NCBI GenBank assembly: GCA_009760855.2
Contig: WPIO01000013.1
Span: 5,390,501 to 5,454,500 of the forward strand
Length of the DNA stretch: 64,000 bases
Origin: Cristatella mucedo
Lineage: Eukaryota > Bryozoa > Phylactolaemata > Cristatellidae
Reading direction: 5' to 3'
Position numbers and translations under genes: made by a program. Shown one piece after another: positions 24,147 to 49,549 of the stretch. Positions within the stretch are counted from its first letter, which is position 1, and every line of letters starts with the position of its first letter. The notes below the pieces were generated by a model. The model ran no database searches. It was not told the DNA's origin and saw only the letters and a list, made by a program, of their open reading frames with translations.

Positions 24147-25180
24147 TATGACAGATCGGAAAGAGGACTGAGCAGCAGAGGTGAAGCAAATATTCTCGCA
24201 CGTCAGCATCGACGTCAAGGGTCTTGAGGTTTCGCGATTCACAGGTGATTTTTAAGGAGAAGGATGTGGGCACACACTGTAGATTGAATGAGATCTGCAT
24301 GTGGTCAGATAAGCAGGATTTAGTAATAATTGGTGATGACAAAGTGCAGTTGTATGAGAAAATCTGGTCGAGTGTGTGACCCTTGATGTGAGTACGGCCA
24401 TGCACATTAGCCACAAGAGACAATGAGTCAGTCAATGCAGAAAATTCGGTGCTGAAAGCGTCAGATAAGTTATCAAAGTGAATGTTGAAATCACCCATAA
24501 CGAGGAAGGATCGATTTCTTGCACACAGAATCGAAATGAGATAGGAGAAATCTGAGATAAAGGAGGATTTGGTACCTGGTGGGCGATAGACTACTGCCAC
24601 TATCGGTAGCTTCTTTTCGGATGAGAACAAGACAATTGATTCAAAAGACTGCTTCGAAGGTACTGCATATGGCTTAAAGTTGAATTTTGAGCGCACGATA
24701 ATAGCAAATCCACCTCCAGTTTTGATTGATCTAGGGGTGTGAAAGAACGTGAAACCAGATGGAGTAGCGTCTTTAATTGTCGGGCAGTTTATCGATTTCA
24801 GCCAAGTTTCAGTTAGGGCGAGCAGGTCGATACCATTTTCAGAAATAAGGTCGCTTATTACCAGAGGTTTTGTGGTTTTATTTAATTGATGACACTGCCC
24901 CTGATCGCTGTATGAGTGGGCTTTGACACTCGATGTGGTAAGCAGCCCGGACGTGCTATTAGTGTTTGTTTTGACAAGGGAGTCAGGGGACTCTGGTGGG
25001 CAAGAGGGGCGAGGAGAGTGGTGCTTCGCCCTGCTCCATGTAGAGGTGGGATAAACTGGTGGTGTTGCATGTCGGCTAGCGTTCTGTGCCGTTCGCGACG
25101 ATAATTCAGACTACAGGTTTATTGCACATTGAGCGAGGATTCCAAAGGCAAGCGTTAAGTCTGGCCGATGGAGTTACAAA
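24147..25180 (-). pseudogene. L2 apurinic-type endonuclease domain
   Basis: From high to low coordinates: LNACLWNPRSMCNKPVV (domain start), LLALTETWLKS, then PIVAVVYRPPGTKS, SFLVMGDFNIHFD (the catalytic GDFN motif) and SCLSDHMQISF (the SDH motif). Stops and frame changes between about 24880 and 25100 separate the first segment from the rest. The enzyme nicks target DNA to start reverse transcription. The reading frame is lost where the SINE begins. Confidence 0.82.
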
Positions 25181-25363
25181 AGGCCTGATGACCACTAAGT
25201 TAGAGAGATTTACAGTTACGCATGTGGGGGAACGTGCTGAGCGGTTCGAGACAATGCTAGGAATACCAAACGCGAGGGTACTCAGGTCGCACTTCAACGA
25301 GCCGAGCGGCGTCTGACGTGGCGGTTCCGGCCACTTCGGCGGCTACGGGGTGCTTTTCTTTTG

Positions 25364-25935
25364 TTAATAATAATAATAATAATAACTCACTTGATAAAGC
25401 GCCCTCAGAGAACTTAATCTCTCTCTAGGCGCTTTACATTTGCTGTAAAGTGAAATGCAATTGAATGGTAAGTAAAATCATGCTTGAAAAAATAAACGAA
25501 ATGAATAATATGGTTAGGGGTGACATGCACAGGGTCAGCATGCAAATGTGGTTAGTGGCAGCATGCACAGTGTCAGCACGCATAAGCACATCAAGGACAA
25601 ATCACAGGGACCAACTAAATGCTGTCCTAAATAGGTGTGTTTTTAGGTTCCTTTTAAATGTGGTCAGGTCAGGGGATGCTCTGACGCAGGTTGGGAGGGA
25701 GTTCCAGGCTTTGGGAGCATATGAACTAAATGCACGGTCTCCAAAGGATTTAAGGTTTGTATGAGGTATTTCTAGACTGTTGGATTCCGAAAAGCGGGTG
25801 GTACGATTCTTAGCCTGATGGGGTAGTATATCTGACAGATAGGCTGGAGCCATAGAATGAAGGGACCTAAAAGTGAGGGACAAAACCTTGAAGTCAATCC
25901 GTTGCTTGACTGGTAGCTAGTGCATGTATAGTTAA
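25364..25935 (-). repeat. L2 3' fragment, head-to-tail with the previous copy
   Basis: (AAT)n tail at 25368-25384, the 3' UTR, then C-terminal RT (LSDILPHQAKNRTTRFSES; SFGDRAFSSYAPKAWNSLP). It is 5'-truncated at about 25930. The larger copy's 5' end abuts its tail directly. Confidence 0.82.
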
Positions 25936-26606
25936 AAAATCTTAGCAGCAACATTAATATCTAGGAATGCATTTGATCTACGATAACGAAGCGATAGCAG
26001 CTGCTGACGATCATAACTACCGCGGAGGTTACTAGCCGCCGGAGTTGCTAAGGCAGCCACCGGCATGGGAGACCCAGCAGCCCGAAGCGATAAGCGTTTA
26101 GATATCCATAGGCACGTAATTTCTGTGCAAACTATTTGCACTTGTGGAGGCATATGTCTGTTAAAGAGCTATACAATTGAAGTGCGAGCTGCAGTGCTGA
26201 CGTGAAGCCATTCACCAGTTAATGGTCGAGAAAAATACTAGCTTTATTAACACAGCTGGCCACAAATCATCTACTGCAAAAAGACGGACAAAGTACTTGC
26301 AAGGTACAGGTTCAATGTGTACTAGTACTCAACTATCAGTTATTGGCTAAGTGAACAAGCGTGCGTAAGAATCTTGTTGCCATTAAATTTTCTTGAAGGA
26401 CACGCTCCGATAGACCATAGCCGATGCGGCATAATAAGAGTTCATTTGGCCTTAGGAACCCACGATGTTTAACAAATCAGCGTTGGTCTGTAGCTTCCAA
26501 AATAGACCTATTGTCCTGAGTTTTCCCGGTTTGACGAGTTAATGAAATCCACTGTAACACATTTTAATTAAGCTACAAATTGACAGGAAATCGGTGACTC
26601 CGAGAT

Positions 26607-26685
26607 AATAATAATAATAATGCACTTGATAAAGCGCCCTCAGAGAACTCAATCTCTCTCTAGGCGCTTTACATTTGCATGCAAA
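26607..26685 (-). repeat. 79-bp L2 3'-end insertion
   Basis: Consists only of the (ATA)n tail and the last about 60 bp of the L2 3' UTR. It is flanked by gagat at 26602-26606 and 26686-26690. Unit B has the uninserted sequence (ccgagctaaaatttcg) at about 42833-42848. Confidence 0.82.
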
Positions 26686-27381
26686 GAGATCAAATTTCGA
26701 GTAAATATTGTAGTACACCTTCGATTTCGTAGCCACCAAATTTTACGCCATTGTGCTCATTCGCAATCGTTAAAATGGGCTGAAAGACGGAGGCCTGCAC
26801 CACAACCCCTTTAGGTCGCATCAAATCCGCCAAAAATAAGCTACACAAAGCACCAACAGGTTTTGAATGTAAAACTTCGCTATATTTCAAGTGTAGCCAA
26901 ACAATTTCGCACCATTCCATTCAAGCGCGGTCTCAAAAATTCCTCTGAAATAGATTGCAGTGGCCTATGCTGATTCTGCAACCCACTCCAATTCAGTCGA
27001 GCGAAACGAGATGAACCAATCTTGAGCACGAGGCGTTCCTATAGTACTTTAGACTCACCTCTGAGTATTTGGCGTTTTAGGACCATCCTGACCTCAGGCA
27101 GCTTTCCATGCTGCCCAACCAAACATTACGGACGTTCAGTTTATTCGTTCGGGAACTAAAATCTCTTTTGCGAGATTTTTTTCACGTCCACCAATGAATA
27201 CTACTTTGGACGGTTGTTAGGGGGCCTCGAAACGACCTCGGATGACTGAACGCAGCCTCGTTGGGTGGGGGAAGCCTCGTTAAAGTACCGCCTCTCTAAA
27301 GGCTTAGGTCACTCCGGCGTCTCACCGTCGGCTAGTGACCAGGTAGTTCAAGGTTCAATGACTAACTAGCTTAAAATAAAA

Positions 27382-27543
27382 TACTAGCTGATTTAACGGC
27401 ATCTTTTTTATAGCGACAGCAAAGCCTTAAAGGCTAGCACCACCGCATGCAGCAGCAATAAAGGATCGCCCATACCGAACCACCGACCTCGGGACCGAGG
27501 TCGTGTAAAGCACCGTCTTACCTGGTTAGCCATCCCTGCTCAC
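27382..27543 (-). repeat. tRNA-like SINE (type S2), unit B only
   Basis: Starts tactagctgatttaacggc and keeps ccgacctcgggaccgaggtcg. It is absent from unit A, where the flanks meet near 8190. Confidence 0.78.
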
Positions 27544-27730
27544 TAGCGTTTAAGATATGTAGCCATCTCGTGACGCATTCATATCCAGAAGCAGTGAGCC
27601 CCTCTAAGAATAGTTTGAGTGATCGCGTAGATTTATGAAAGCAGATCCGGAAATAGCTGTTCGAGGGAAGCTATGAAACCACGTACGGCGTGCTGTCCTC
27701 ACGGAATTCGCGTGGTCCTTACAAGTACTC

Positions 27731-27903
27731 ACGAAGCCACTCAAGGTCTTAGCCCAAGAGTAAGATGCTCCCTTATTACGACCCTGGTCAAGGGTTTGAG
27801 CCCTGCGGTGGGTAATCCTTTATGGTCCACTCCAAGCGGTGGTGATAGCTATTAAGGCTCATCTGCCGCTGTACGAAATTGCGGCTGTTAAAACAGCTAG
27901 CCT
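27731..27903 (+). repeat. tRNA-like SINE (type S2), diverged
   Basis: Plus-strand copy with gggtttgagccctgcggtgg (B-box region), ccactccaagcggtggtgat and ctgttaaaacagctag. With the copy at 27382-27543 it forms an inverted SINE pair. Confidence 0.7.
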
Positions 27904-28113
27904 CTGCTTTAGTTTTTACTCTACCATGCAAACGCAAACGTATCATATCTACACAAACATACCATATCGTCTACGTCTATAGACTTTTAGCAGCGCCGCA
28001 CTGAAGCAACAGATTGTCGCTGCGATAAAAATTGCCGAGATTCGCTTTGAATTCAATCGCAAGTCGGCCACAGACGCCTGCTCACCGAGATTTGTTTCCT
28101 CTAACACCACTGA

Positions 28114-42016
<13,903 letters not shown>

Positions 42017-42208
42017 TGCTCGAGCTCGCTCAAGAGCGCTCGTGTCTCTTGCAGCGACTGCCCGAGCTGCAGCCGAAGCTGTCGCCACGCCTCGTTTATA
42101 AACCAACGCTTTGACATGTAAGCAACTGGTGAAAGTCCAGATCGCGGAGAACTGTCGGTAATGTCGTACCCTGGAATGCTAGACAAGCCGAAAACACAGG
42201 AAATAGTT

Positions 42209-42485
42209 GCCGATTGGCCAAAAATACTCAAAAATAAAAGAATGTTATCGTGACTCGCGTAGATTCGTCACGATTTAGAATTGTCTTGATTATTGAAAAA
42301 GATAATCCAGTGAACACAGTACATTTTAGCGTGGCAGCCACGGCCAGCAGCGCTCTATTTTACTTTGAGTGGATGCTGTTTGCACTTGTGGAGGCATACT
42401 ACTACCGAAGTGCTACCTAATAGAAGTGTGAGATGCAGTGCTGAGGTGAGTCCATTCACCAGTCAATGGTCGGGAAAATACTAGC
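42209..42485 (+). repeat. Direct repeat, copy 1
   Basis: gccgattggccaaaaatactc to gggaaaatactagc. It is nearly identical to 44294-44565 and contains the possible poly(A) signal of the SULT gene. Confidence 0.88.
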
Positions 42486-42999
42486 TTTATCAACGCAGCT
42501 GACAACAAAACATTGATCGTATCAAAGACGGACGGAGTGCATGCAAGGAACAGGTTCAATGTGTACTAGTACTCAACTATCACTGTTGACTAAGCGAGCG
42601 ATCGTGCGTAAGAATCTTGCTGCCATTGAATTTTCTTGAAGGTCACGCTCCGATAGACCGTAGCCGATGCGACATAATAAGAGTTCATTTAGCCTTAGGG
42701 ACCCGTGATGTCTAACAAATCAGCGTTGGTCTGTAGCTTCCAAAATAGACCTCTTGTCCTGAGTCATCTCTGTTCGACGATTTGCCGAAATAAACCTTAA
42801 TTAAGCCACAAAGTGACAGGCAATCAGCAGATCCGAGCTAAAATTTCGAGTAAATATTGTAGTAAACCTTTGTTTTTATTTACCCCCACAAATGTCCCGT
42901 CGTTGTTCGCCTTTGCACTCATGCAAATGAGTTACAAAGACGGAGGCCTCCACAGAAATGTACTTTAGGTCACCTAAAATTCGCTACAAATCAGCTAGG

Positions 43000-44150
43000 C
43001 AAGCTCCTATAAGTTTGGATTATAAGCCTTTGCTAACTTCAAGTGCACCCGCACAATTTCTGCCATTCCGTTCAATCGGTCTTGCAAAGTTCACTGACAC
43101 AGATTGCAGCGGCCCTAGGCCAATACTGCAATAAACTGCATTCCGCCACAAAACGAAAGATGTGCTGTGCAAAAGCTCCTTTTTATTGTACATGACAGTA
43201 CACTCTGTAACATTTGTACTTACACAATTTCGCTTGCATTGACAAGGTGTTCTTGTGAAGGGCTACAATCGACAGCAATCGTATGACACCGGGGAACTAC
43301 CGCAATCCACTGCAATCTACTAGATTCACCAAAAAACAACTAGAAATAAATTTCGCCGAGCTCCAGTTTTATTGCATATTTGCATTGTATTAAAACACAC
43401 TATGCTGCGTGCACGCCCACGTAAACTTAAGAAATTGTGCTTCCGAGCACTCTGGCAATGCTCGGAAGTCGCCCGAAATCTCCTGGACAAACCCTGCAAT
43501 CCACTTCTATCCACTGCAAGTCATCCTGAAATCGACCGCGCGAAGCTCCAATTTACATTGCATATAAGACTAGACTCAGTTCAAAGTGTACAAGCGCATT
43601 CACACAATTCGAAGCTGCGCATGTGCGTTCCCGTGCAATGCTTTGCAATTGACTCCAACAGCCTGGTCGCATGCCGAAATCCATAAAAAGCGATCAGAAT
43701 GCGCACGCTAGAAGCTTTAATTATGATTGCCCATAACTTTACTTTTTAGCCATTGTGTACTCGCACTGTTTCACTACAGTTGACTCAGACATTCTCATGC
43801 AAGGCTGTGCAATTCACTGCAATGGCCCGGGCCTATACCGAAATCTACAGCAATCGGCCACATGGCACACTTGAAGCTCTAATTACGATTGTACATTGCT
43901 CAACTCTTCGGTTATAGTATAATCATACAATTTTATTACAATTTCCTCGAGCATTCTGATGCAATGCACGACAATGAAGTCTTAGAATGTCTATCAAACT
44001 TTTTGCCTGTTAATTATCGACAAGTCACAGCAATCGACAGCAATGGCAGGGCCGATAGCGAAATCAGAGGCAACTCGACGAGAAATCGGCTGCACGAAGC
44101 TTTGTTGACATCTGTGGACACAACGATTTCCGATTGACGGCTCTGCCCTG
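43000..44150 (+). repeat. Degenerate tandem array, about 160-187-bp units
   Basis: Recurring anchors resembling gaagctcyaattaygattg lie at about 43168, 43354, 43541, 43709, 43868 and 44095. Each is followed by ...gcaatcgacagcaatcg-like blocks. Five to six units are visible, each diverged by many substitutions. Confidence 0.65.
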
Positions 44151-44293
44151 CATTTTGGTTCGCACATCAGAGAGCTAGCCGATGAACAACGCCAACAGTT
44201 TATTGCACAAGGCACAGAGCCGAAGGACGCACGGCTCCCTTCGCCCCCTTCTCCCAATCGACTCTCCTCTCCTCGACTCCGGCTGTGCTAGCT

Positions 44294-44565
44294 GCCGATC
44301 GGCCAAAAATACTCAAAAATAAAAGAAAATTATTGTGACTCGCGTAGATTCGTCACGATTTAGAATTGTCTTGATTATTGAAAAAGATAATCCAGTGAAC
44401 ACATTTTAGCGTGGCAGCCACGGTCAGCAGCGCTCTATTTTACTTTGAGTGGATGCTGTTTGCACTTGTGGGGGCATACTACTACCGAAGTGCTACCTAA
44501 TAGAAGTGTGAGATGCAGTGCTGAGGTGAACCCATTCACCAGTCAATGGTCGGGAAAATACTAGC
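44294..44565 (+). repeat. Direct repeat, copy 2
   Basis: Second copy of 42209-42485, about 2.1 kb downstream. The only clear gap is a short deletion around 44400. Confidence 0.88.
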
Positions 44566-45380
44566 CGAAAATAAATACTTTGAAAATACTTTGGCCGACC
44601 CCGATCGTGAATCCACCGTCTGTTCACCAGCGGGTTTTCGGCCTGTGTCAACGCCTCATTACAAGCGGACCGCAGCTGTGCACAGGCACCTCTTGATGAT
44701 GCTCCAAACAGCTGTTTAGGAAAGGAGCGGTACCAGCCCGCATGCAATCGAACTACATACCCCGAAGCCCGAAAGAAGCTCTCCATCATCCGCTAATAGT
44801 CGACGGTGTTCACGGAGTCGCACCCGTATGACTGCACATTAAAGTTACCATGGCTTGATGCTAATCTGTGCTTGCTTCTTCCCATAACAGCGGTCTCCAA
44901 GTCAGAGATTGGGGTTCGCATTAGCTGTGTGAGCATTTGTGTAAGTTCATGCAAAGGTCTGCCGTTTCATTCAGAAATAACCTTCATTACTCAATTAAGA
45001 CTTTCGGCATCTTTTTTGTCCACGAGGCTGTAACGGAACTTGCGAACCGGGCAACATCAAACACGCCATTCTTGAGTGTTGGGCTCGATGTACCACAATA
45101 GCCTACAACGTCGGCGGAAGTCGAGGTAGAAGAACAACGGACCCAATAGTACACTCTTTGGCATTCTCCAGGCCTGGATCGGCAATGACAGTCAGGAACT
45201 TTCTCGAGGCTTCCTTCGTATGTGAATGTACTGCCTGCCGTATTGTCGACTCGATCTTTTGCTGTGCGCGACTGCCCGCACACAGTCAACATTGAGTTTG
45301 GGTGTTATTGTAGACTGCATGTACATACGCAATGGTAGATATGCATCGACACGCACTGACAAGTCGGCAACCCTAACTTA
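44566..45380. other. Unassigned sequence
   Basis: No recognisable gene. Short frames at 44493-44789, 44806-45033 and 44987-45292 show no family motif. Confidence 0.45.
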
Positions 45381-45383
45381 CTA

Positions 45384-45992
45384 GTTATTTGGCAAACCCA
45401 GTGTGATTCACAAATTGGAAAGGCTGACACTCAAAATTGGCTCTGCTAGCATATCTCCTGTTAAATCAGCTCGAAATCTAGGTGTCATATTCCAAAGCGA
45501 CCTCTCGTTAGGCGACCAAATCAATTCCAAAGTCAAATCTGCCTATTTTCAGCTTCATAACATTGCTAAAATTCGGGCTTGTTTAGATACGGATACCACG
45601 TCCAAGTTAGTCCATGCATTCGTGACATCCCGTCTCGACTTCTGCAACTCACTGCTTACTGGTCTACCTGCATGTGCGATCAGGCGATTGCAGCTGGTGC
45701 AAAACTCGGCAGCTAGGCTTGCCTGTCGTGAGCGTCGCAGCTGCCACATTACACCACTTCTCGCCGACCTGCACTGGCTCCCAGTCAAGCAACGGATTGA
45801 CCAAAGTTCTGTTGCTCACTTTTAGGTCACTTCATTCTTTGGCTCCAGCCTATCTCTGAGATATACTCCCCCATCAGGCCAAGCATCGTACCACCGGCTT
45901 TTCGGAATCCAACAGTTTACAAATACCTCGTACAAACCTCGAATCCTTTGGAGACCGTGCATTTAGTTCGTACGCTCCCAAAGCCAGGAGCA
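45384..45992 (+). pseudogene. L2 reverse transcriptase C-terminal fragment
   Basis: Encodes KLERLTLKIGSASISPVKSA, ARNLGVIFQSDLSLGDQIN, KLVHAFVTSRLDFCNSLLTG, LPACAIRRLQLVQNSAARLA and LADLHWLPVKQRID. A frameshift follows, then LSLAPAYL-type and SFGDRAF remnants. It is truncated at both ends, with no tail at 45992. It keeps the undeleted GLPACAI version. Confidence 0.85.
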
Positions 45993-46424
45993 GAAGATCG
46001 TCCTCCGGTTCTCTACTGGTGGACGGTGTAGTGCAGCGCTTCAGTGCGCTTAAAACACGAGCAGCCACAACTGGGTGCCGAAAGCAGCAGTTTATTGTGG
46101 GCCTGTTAGTATTGGTTACGCGTCGGCGCAAGCGCTTTACGCCGCGCACCGGACCGACGGAGTTAACTGCTGAGAACTCCCGAAGCCCGGCTACAATAAG
46201 CTACCGCTTGCCTGCGTCGCTAGCGATGGTCCCGACCCCGAAGGCGGACCGCTACAGCACCTTAAGATATGAGCAGCTAACTGAGTAGCCGACAGAACAC
46301 AACCGTGGTCCAAGTTGCACTTAGCTGTTCATCGCCGTAGGTTCGACTCTCGTGCTCTCGATGCATAGTCTCGCATCGACTACCGAAGCTGCAGCCCCGA
46401 GCTCTGTCAGTCGTCTCGTTTATA
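45993..46424. other. Unassigned sequence
   Basis: Moderately GC-rich, with no recognisable gene or repeat. Confidence 0.4.
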
Positions 46425-46481
46425 CTCTCTCTCTCTCTCTTTCTTTTTCTCTCTCTCTCTTTGTCTCTGTCTCTCTTTGTC

Positions 46482-46566
<85 letters not shown>
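46425..46566 (+). repeat. Long (CT)n microsatellite
   Basis: About 140 bp of ct units. The first half is interrupted by ttt and gt; 46489-46564 is pure. Confidence 0.97.
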
Positions 46567-46569
<3 letters not shown>

Positions 46570-48050
46570 CTTCTGCCTGTAATTTATTAGATGGCTCCTG
46601 CACCAGCTTGCCATCCTTTCGCTCTTTGTCTAATGGAGTACAGTAGTCGGTCCACATCCTGACCGCTCTTTGTCTGAACGAAGCTCCATTCTAACCTGAG
46701 CGAATCTCGCTGTCAGACTGACACCTCGCTCCGCTCGCGGTTAACTAATGTGTCCTTTACCAATTCTACTTGGTTAGTCTGCCCGCTACCAGTTGCTATG
46801 TGTGCCCTAGTAAGACACAACAATGCAAGGGCTAGTATCGCAGCTAGCTGCCTGAGAGCTGCCCCAGTGCAGAATCACCAGCAACGGATTTCTTCTACCT
46901 GTTTCGATAAGTCGTGTCGTGAAGCTGACGTGCGTTTCTTGGACCTTTCGCCGTAGAGTGGCACGCCTAGAGAATATAAGTTGACTAATAACAAGCCAAA
47001 ACTTTGCAAGAGCAATAGAGCAACATTATCCGTCTGCGACGTGCAATATCCGTTAACGAGGAATAGCAAAACGTAATCAGATCATTTTACTTGAATATGC
47101 GTGCAGTTCGCTGTAAGCCGCACGAGCAGTGTGGCTTATCTATTAAAATGACGAACCTTTCTTTTGTAGAGGTCAGCGTCCACAAGGATGCATGTCGTTT
47201 ATCCCACCATTGCCGTACTTGATTAGATCAGGAAGTGTGCCTAAGCAGTGCTCATGAGTAACATAATTCGTCATGTCATGGCTGCCTGAGTGGAATGGCT
47301 ATTACAAATTGACAAATAAAAGGCATAACGAACAAGATAAGCGATTATCAAAGCAACAGCTATTAGTAATGCTCACCGATGTATTCCGCGACAGCGTACT
47401 TGTGTGTTACGCCCATAACCCGGCCGGCCGAAGCTACCCATGTCAAACGTCACTTGTCGCCGGCGATCGCCTTAAATGAGTGAGTGTAGTAGCAGCGAAT
47501 CTCCGCCGCGTCCTTAGATCTATGAGCAGGAAGAGATATGTACACTTCCGTCTTATTGACCCGTTTTCGGTCGCACAGTACTCCTTCATAGTACACGTTA
47601 GTCGGATTGTTCTCGCCCATGATAAAGAGTCTTGGTAAGGGAGCACCTCGCTAATAGCCACGCCCCACAATTGTCGTCGAAGTCATTCCGTCGACCTAAA
47701 TGCAGTAACACTGGGCTCAGACAAGCGTGCGCCGCCCTCTGCGCGCGTAAGTAATAAGACGATTAAATGAGCACCTGTACGGCTGCATGAAATCTACAAC
47801 CAAAAAAATCGCCGTGGCCCCCCTCCCCCCTTAGATTTGGCACGGCTCGTCCTATATAGCTTGCACAGTGCAAACCATCGCGTTAGTAGTGAGCGTTTCG
47901 CGAGCTGTCTAAAACAGCGTAGACCTCGTCTTTCAGCGCGTGCAGCATGGCTGAGACAGCATTTCTCTCTCGGAGAACGCATAATTTCAATGATCTGCGA
48001 AAGAGCAAGAAGTTTCTTCCCAGTTTTAGAAGAATCGCACCGGGGCGACT
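46567..48050. other. Unassigned sequence
   Basis: No recognisable gene. Frames at 47273-47479, 47443-47670 and 47794-48072 have no motif. Confidence 0.4.
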
Positions 48051-48059
48051 TTCTTTGAC

Positions 48060-48235
48060 ACTCTATCCTCACGCTCTTTCGTTCTGTTCCTCTCTTTCTT
48101 CTTCTTTCTCCTCATCCTTCTCACTGTCTCCTTTTTTCTCTTGTCACGTGCTGTCGCCCCCTCTGTCTGTCTGTCTGTCTGTCTGTTTCCCTCTCTGTGT
48201 CTTCGTGTATGTCTCGGTCTCTCTTTCTGCTCTCC
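48060..48235 (+). repeat. Pyrimidine-rich tract with (CTGT)n
   Basis: Mostly C/T, with a tetranucleotide tctg run at 48161-48188. Confidence 0.85.
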
Positions 48236-48549
48236 TAAACTTGGTGATTGCAGCAGTAAATAACCTCTGTTAAGGCTACTGTCGTTTCAAATATAGTTGA
48301 ATGCACGAACGATATGCCCAGCTTGTTCACTACCTCTGATCATGGCACGACCACATTGTATCCGAACTCTTCAGTAACTATTGCCGTCTCCGACTACTTC
48401 TTTGACAGCCTGTGTTCGACGCCACACTCTTCCACGTTGTCGCAGCGCTAGCAAGCTGCACCGGTATCCAAAAGCCAAGCGTGCGTCGATGGAAGAGTTG
48501 TAGCTTTTATCTATGCAACCGCTTGGGTTGGCGCTCCTTATTTGTGGCG

Positions 48550-49208
48550 CTATAGGCATTCCAAGCGCCCGGAACTGAAATCGCCTAACATTCGTTTGAG
48601 GTAGTTGTACGAATGCAAGGAACGGAGCAGTTCGCCTGGAGATTGACGTCCGGTAGATTCGTCTAGGGTCACATTGTAGTAACCGCAGCGGAACCACATT
48701 TCCGCATTCCGCGGCCGTAGACGGTCTGCGTATAAGTAAGCGTTAGCCGCGACGTTAATGTGAGTGAAGGAATGTACGGGGCCGCCAATTACCACACTGG
48801 GAGCGTATGTGTGGGCGTATACTCAATCCACTGTCCCAAGTCACTGGCAGCCTTCAAAAAGCCGTCGTGACACGTCACATCTGTGTACATGCGTTCACGT
48901 CATCGAGCAGCAATGATTTCTCGTCGATACACCACAGCAGCAGCAGCGGTGTATCCAATATTTCCAGCGTGGTCGAGCAACCGCCGCAATATCGGATGGT
49001 TGAACTGCGTACCGTGTAATCCCAATGAGACGGTATGGTATAAGCGATTGCCGTCGCCAAGGACGGCCCGTGGCGAGTACTGCCGCCGGACAGCAGGCTG
49101 AAGAACCAGCGGTATGCTGCTTGCTGAGGTGCTGCACTCGTCACTCGGGTTACCAGGATTGCTGGCGTCGGGCAGCCGGACGCTCAACTCTGTCGCAAGC
49201 TTCCGCAT
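48550..49208 (-). pseudogene. Decayed OTU-like / vertnin-like reading frame
   Basis: The minus strand from 49208 encodes a region resembling the OTU cysteine-protease loop: YSPRAVLGDGNRLYHTVSLG, where active families have Cys in place of the Arg after DGN. It continues as HPILRRLLDHAGNIGY. After a stop near 48900, another frame gives TYAPSVVIGGPVHSFTHINV and RLRPRNAEMWFRCGYYNVTL. Genuine-looking protein texture across two frames suggests a dead gene or, more likely, a mobile-element accessory protein. No catalytic Cys is visible. Assignment rests on the single DGNxLY block, so it is tentative. Confidence 0.45.
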
Positions 49209-49467
49209 GTAGCTTCTGTGCGTTGTAGCACTTCAGCAGGGTGCAGCTTATTCCAAAAGTAGGGGGGACCAAGCAAGCGTGGGCAATCAGTTATGTGGGG
49301 CGACAAATCCAGAAATAAGCTGCGAAAACCTCCCTAAAGAAAAATCCACCAACATGACAGCCAACATGGCAACAATGCCGGAAGTGAGTATGCATGCTTA
49401 TCAATGCATCAATTCACCTTGCCACAAAGAAAATCGGTACGACGAATGAGAGATTACTTGAGCTCAC

Positions 49468-49545
49468 TCGATGGCCTCGATGCACTGATGCGATGACTCG
49501 ATGCGATGACTGATGCGGTGACTCGATGCGACCTCGATGGCAATG
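49468..49545 (+). repeat. Short tandem repeat, gatgcgatgactc-type
   Basis: Five to six imperfect 12-15-bp units such as ctcgatgcgatga. Confidence 0.7.
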
Positions 49546-49549
49546 CTGC

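Larger units (their letters stand above)
21655..25355 (-). mobile_element. Near-full-length L2-clade LINE, disrupted
   Basis: The minus strand, from about 25355 to the (ATT)n tail at 21655-21680, contains an endonuclease region, a linker and reverse transcriptase in the normal order. An S2 SINE (23971-24146) interrupts it between endonuclease and RT, and frameshifts add to the decay, including one at an 11-base G run near 23877. Unit B lacks it, so it arrived after the duplication or was removed from B. Confidence 0.88.
7809..27008 (+). repeat. Tandem segmental duplication, unit A
   Basis: Homology with unit B starts at agatgaaccaatcttgagc (7809 / 27009) and then runs in the same order through the SULT exons, introns and 3' flank. 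It ends just before 27009, where the unit B start follows directly. Matching landmarks: 8491/28234, 9031/32887, 9731/35171, 10800/36230, 13169/37630, 13723/38195, 20659/41402, 21173/41910 and 26117/42380. Differences in length are mostly insertions of hAT, L2 and SINE sequence, or exon-containing deletions. Confidence 0.85.

Noticed and set aside
46277-46657. Long Arg-Glu and Ser-Leu frames over the CT/GA microsatellites (also near 30756 and 31375)
   Set aside because: Dinucleotide repeats are open in all frames by composition, so there is no evidence of a protein.
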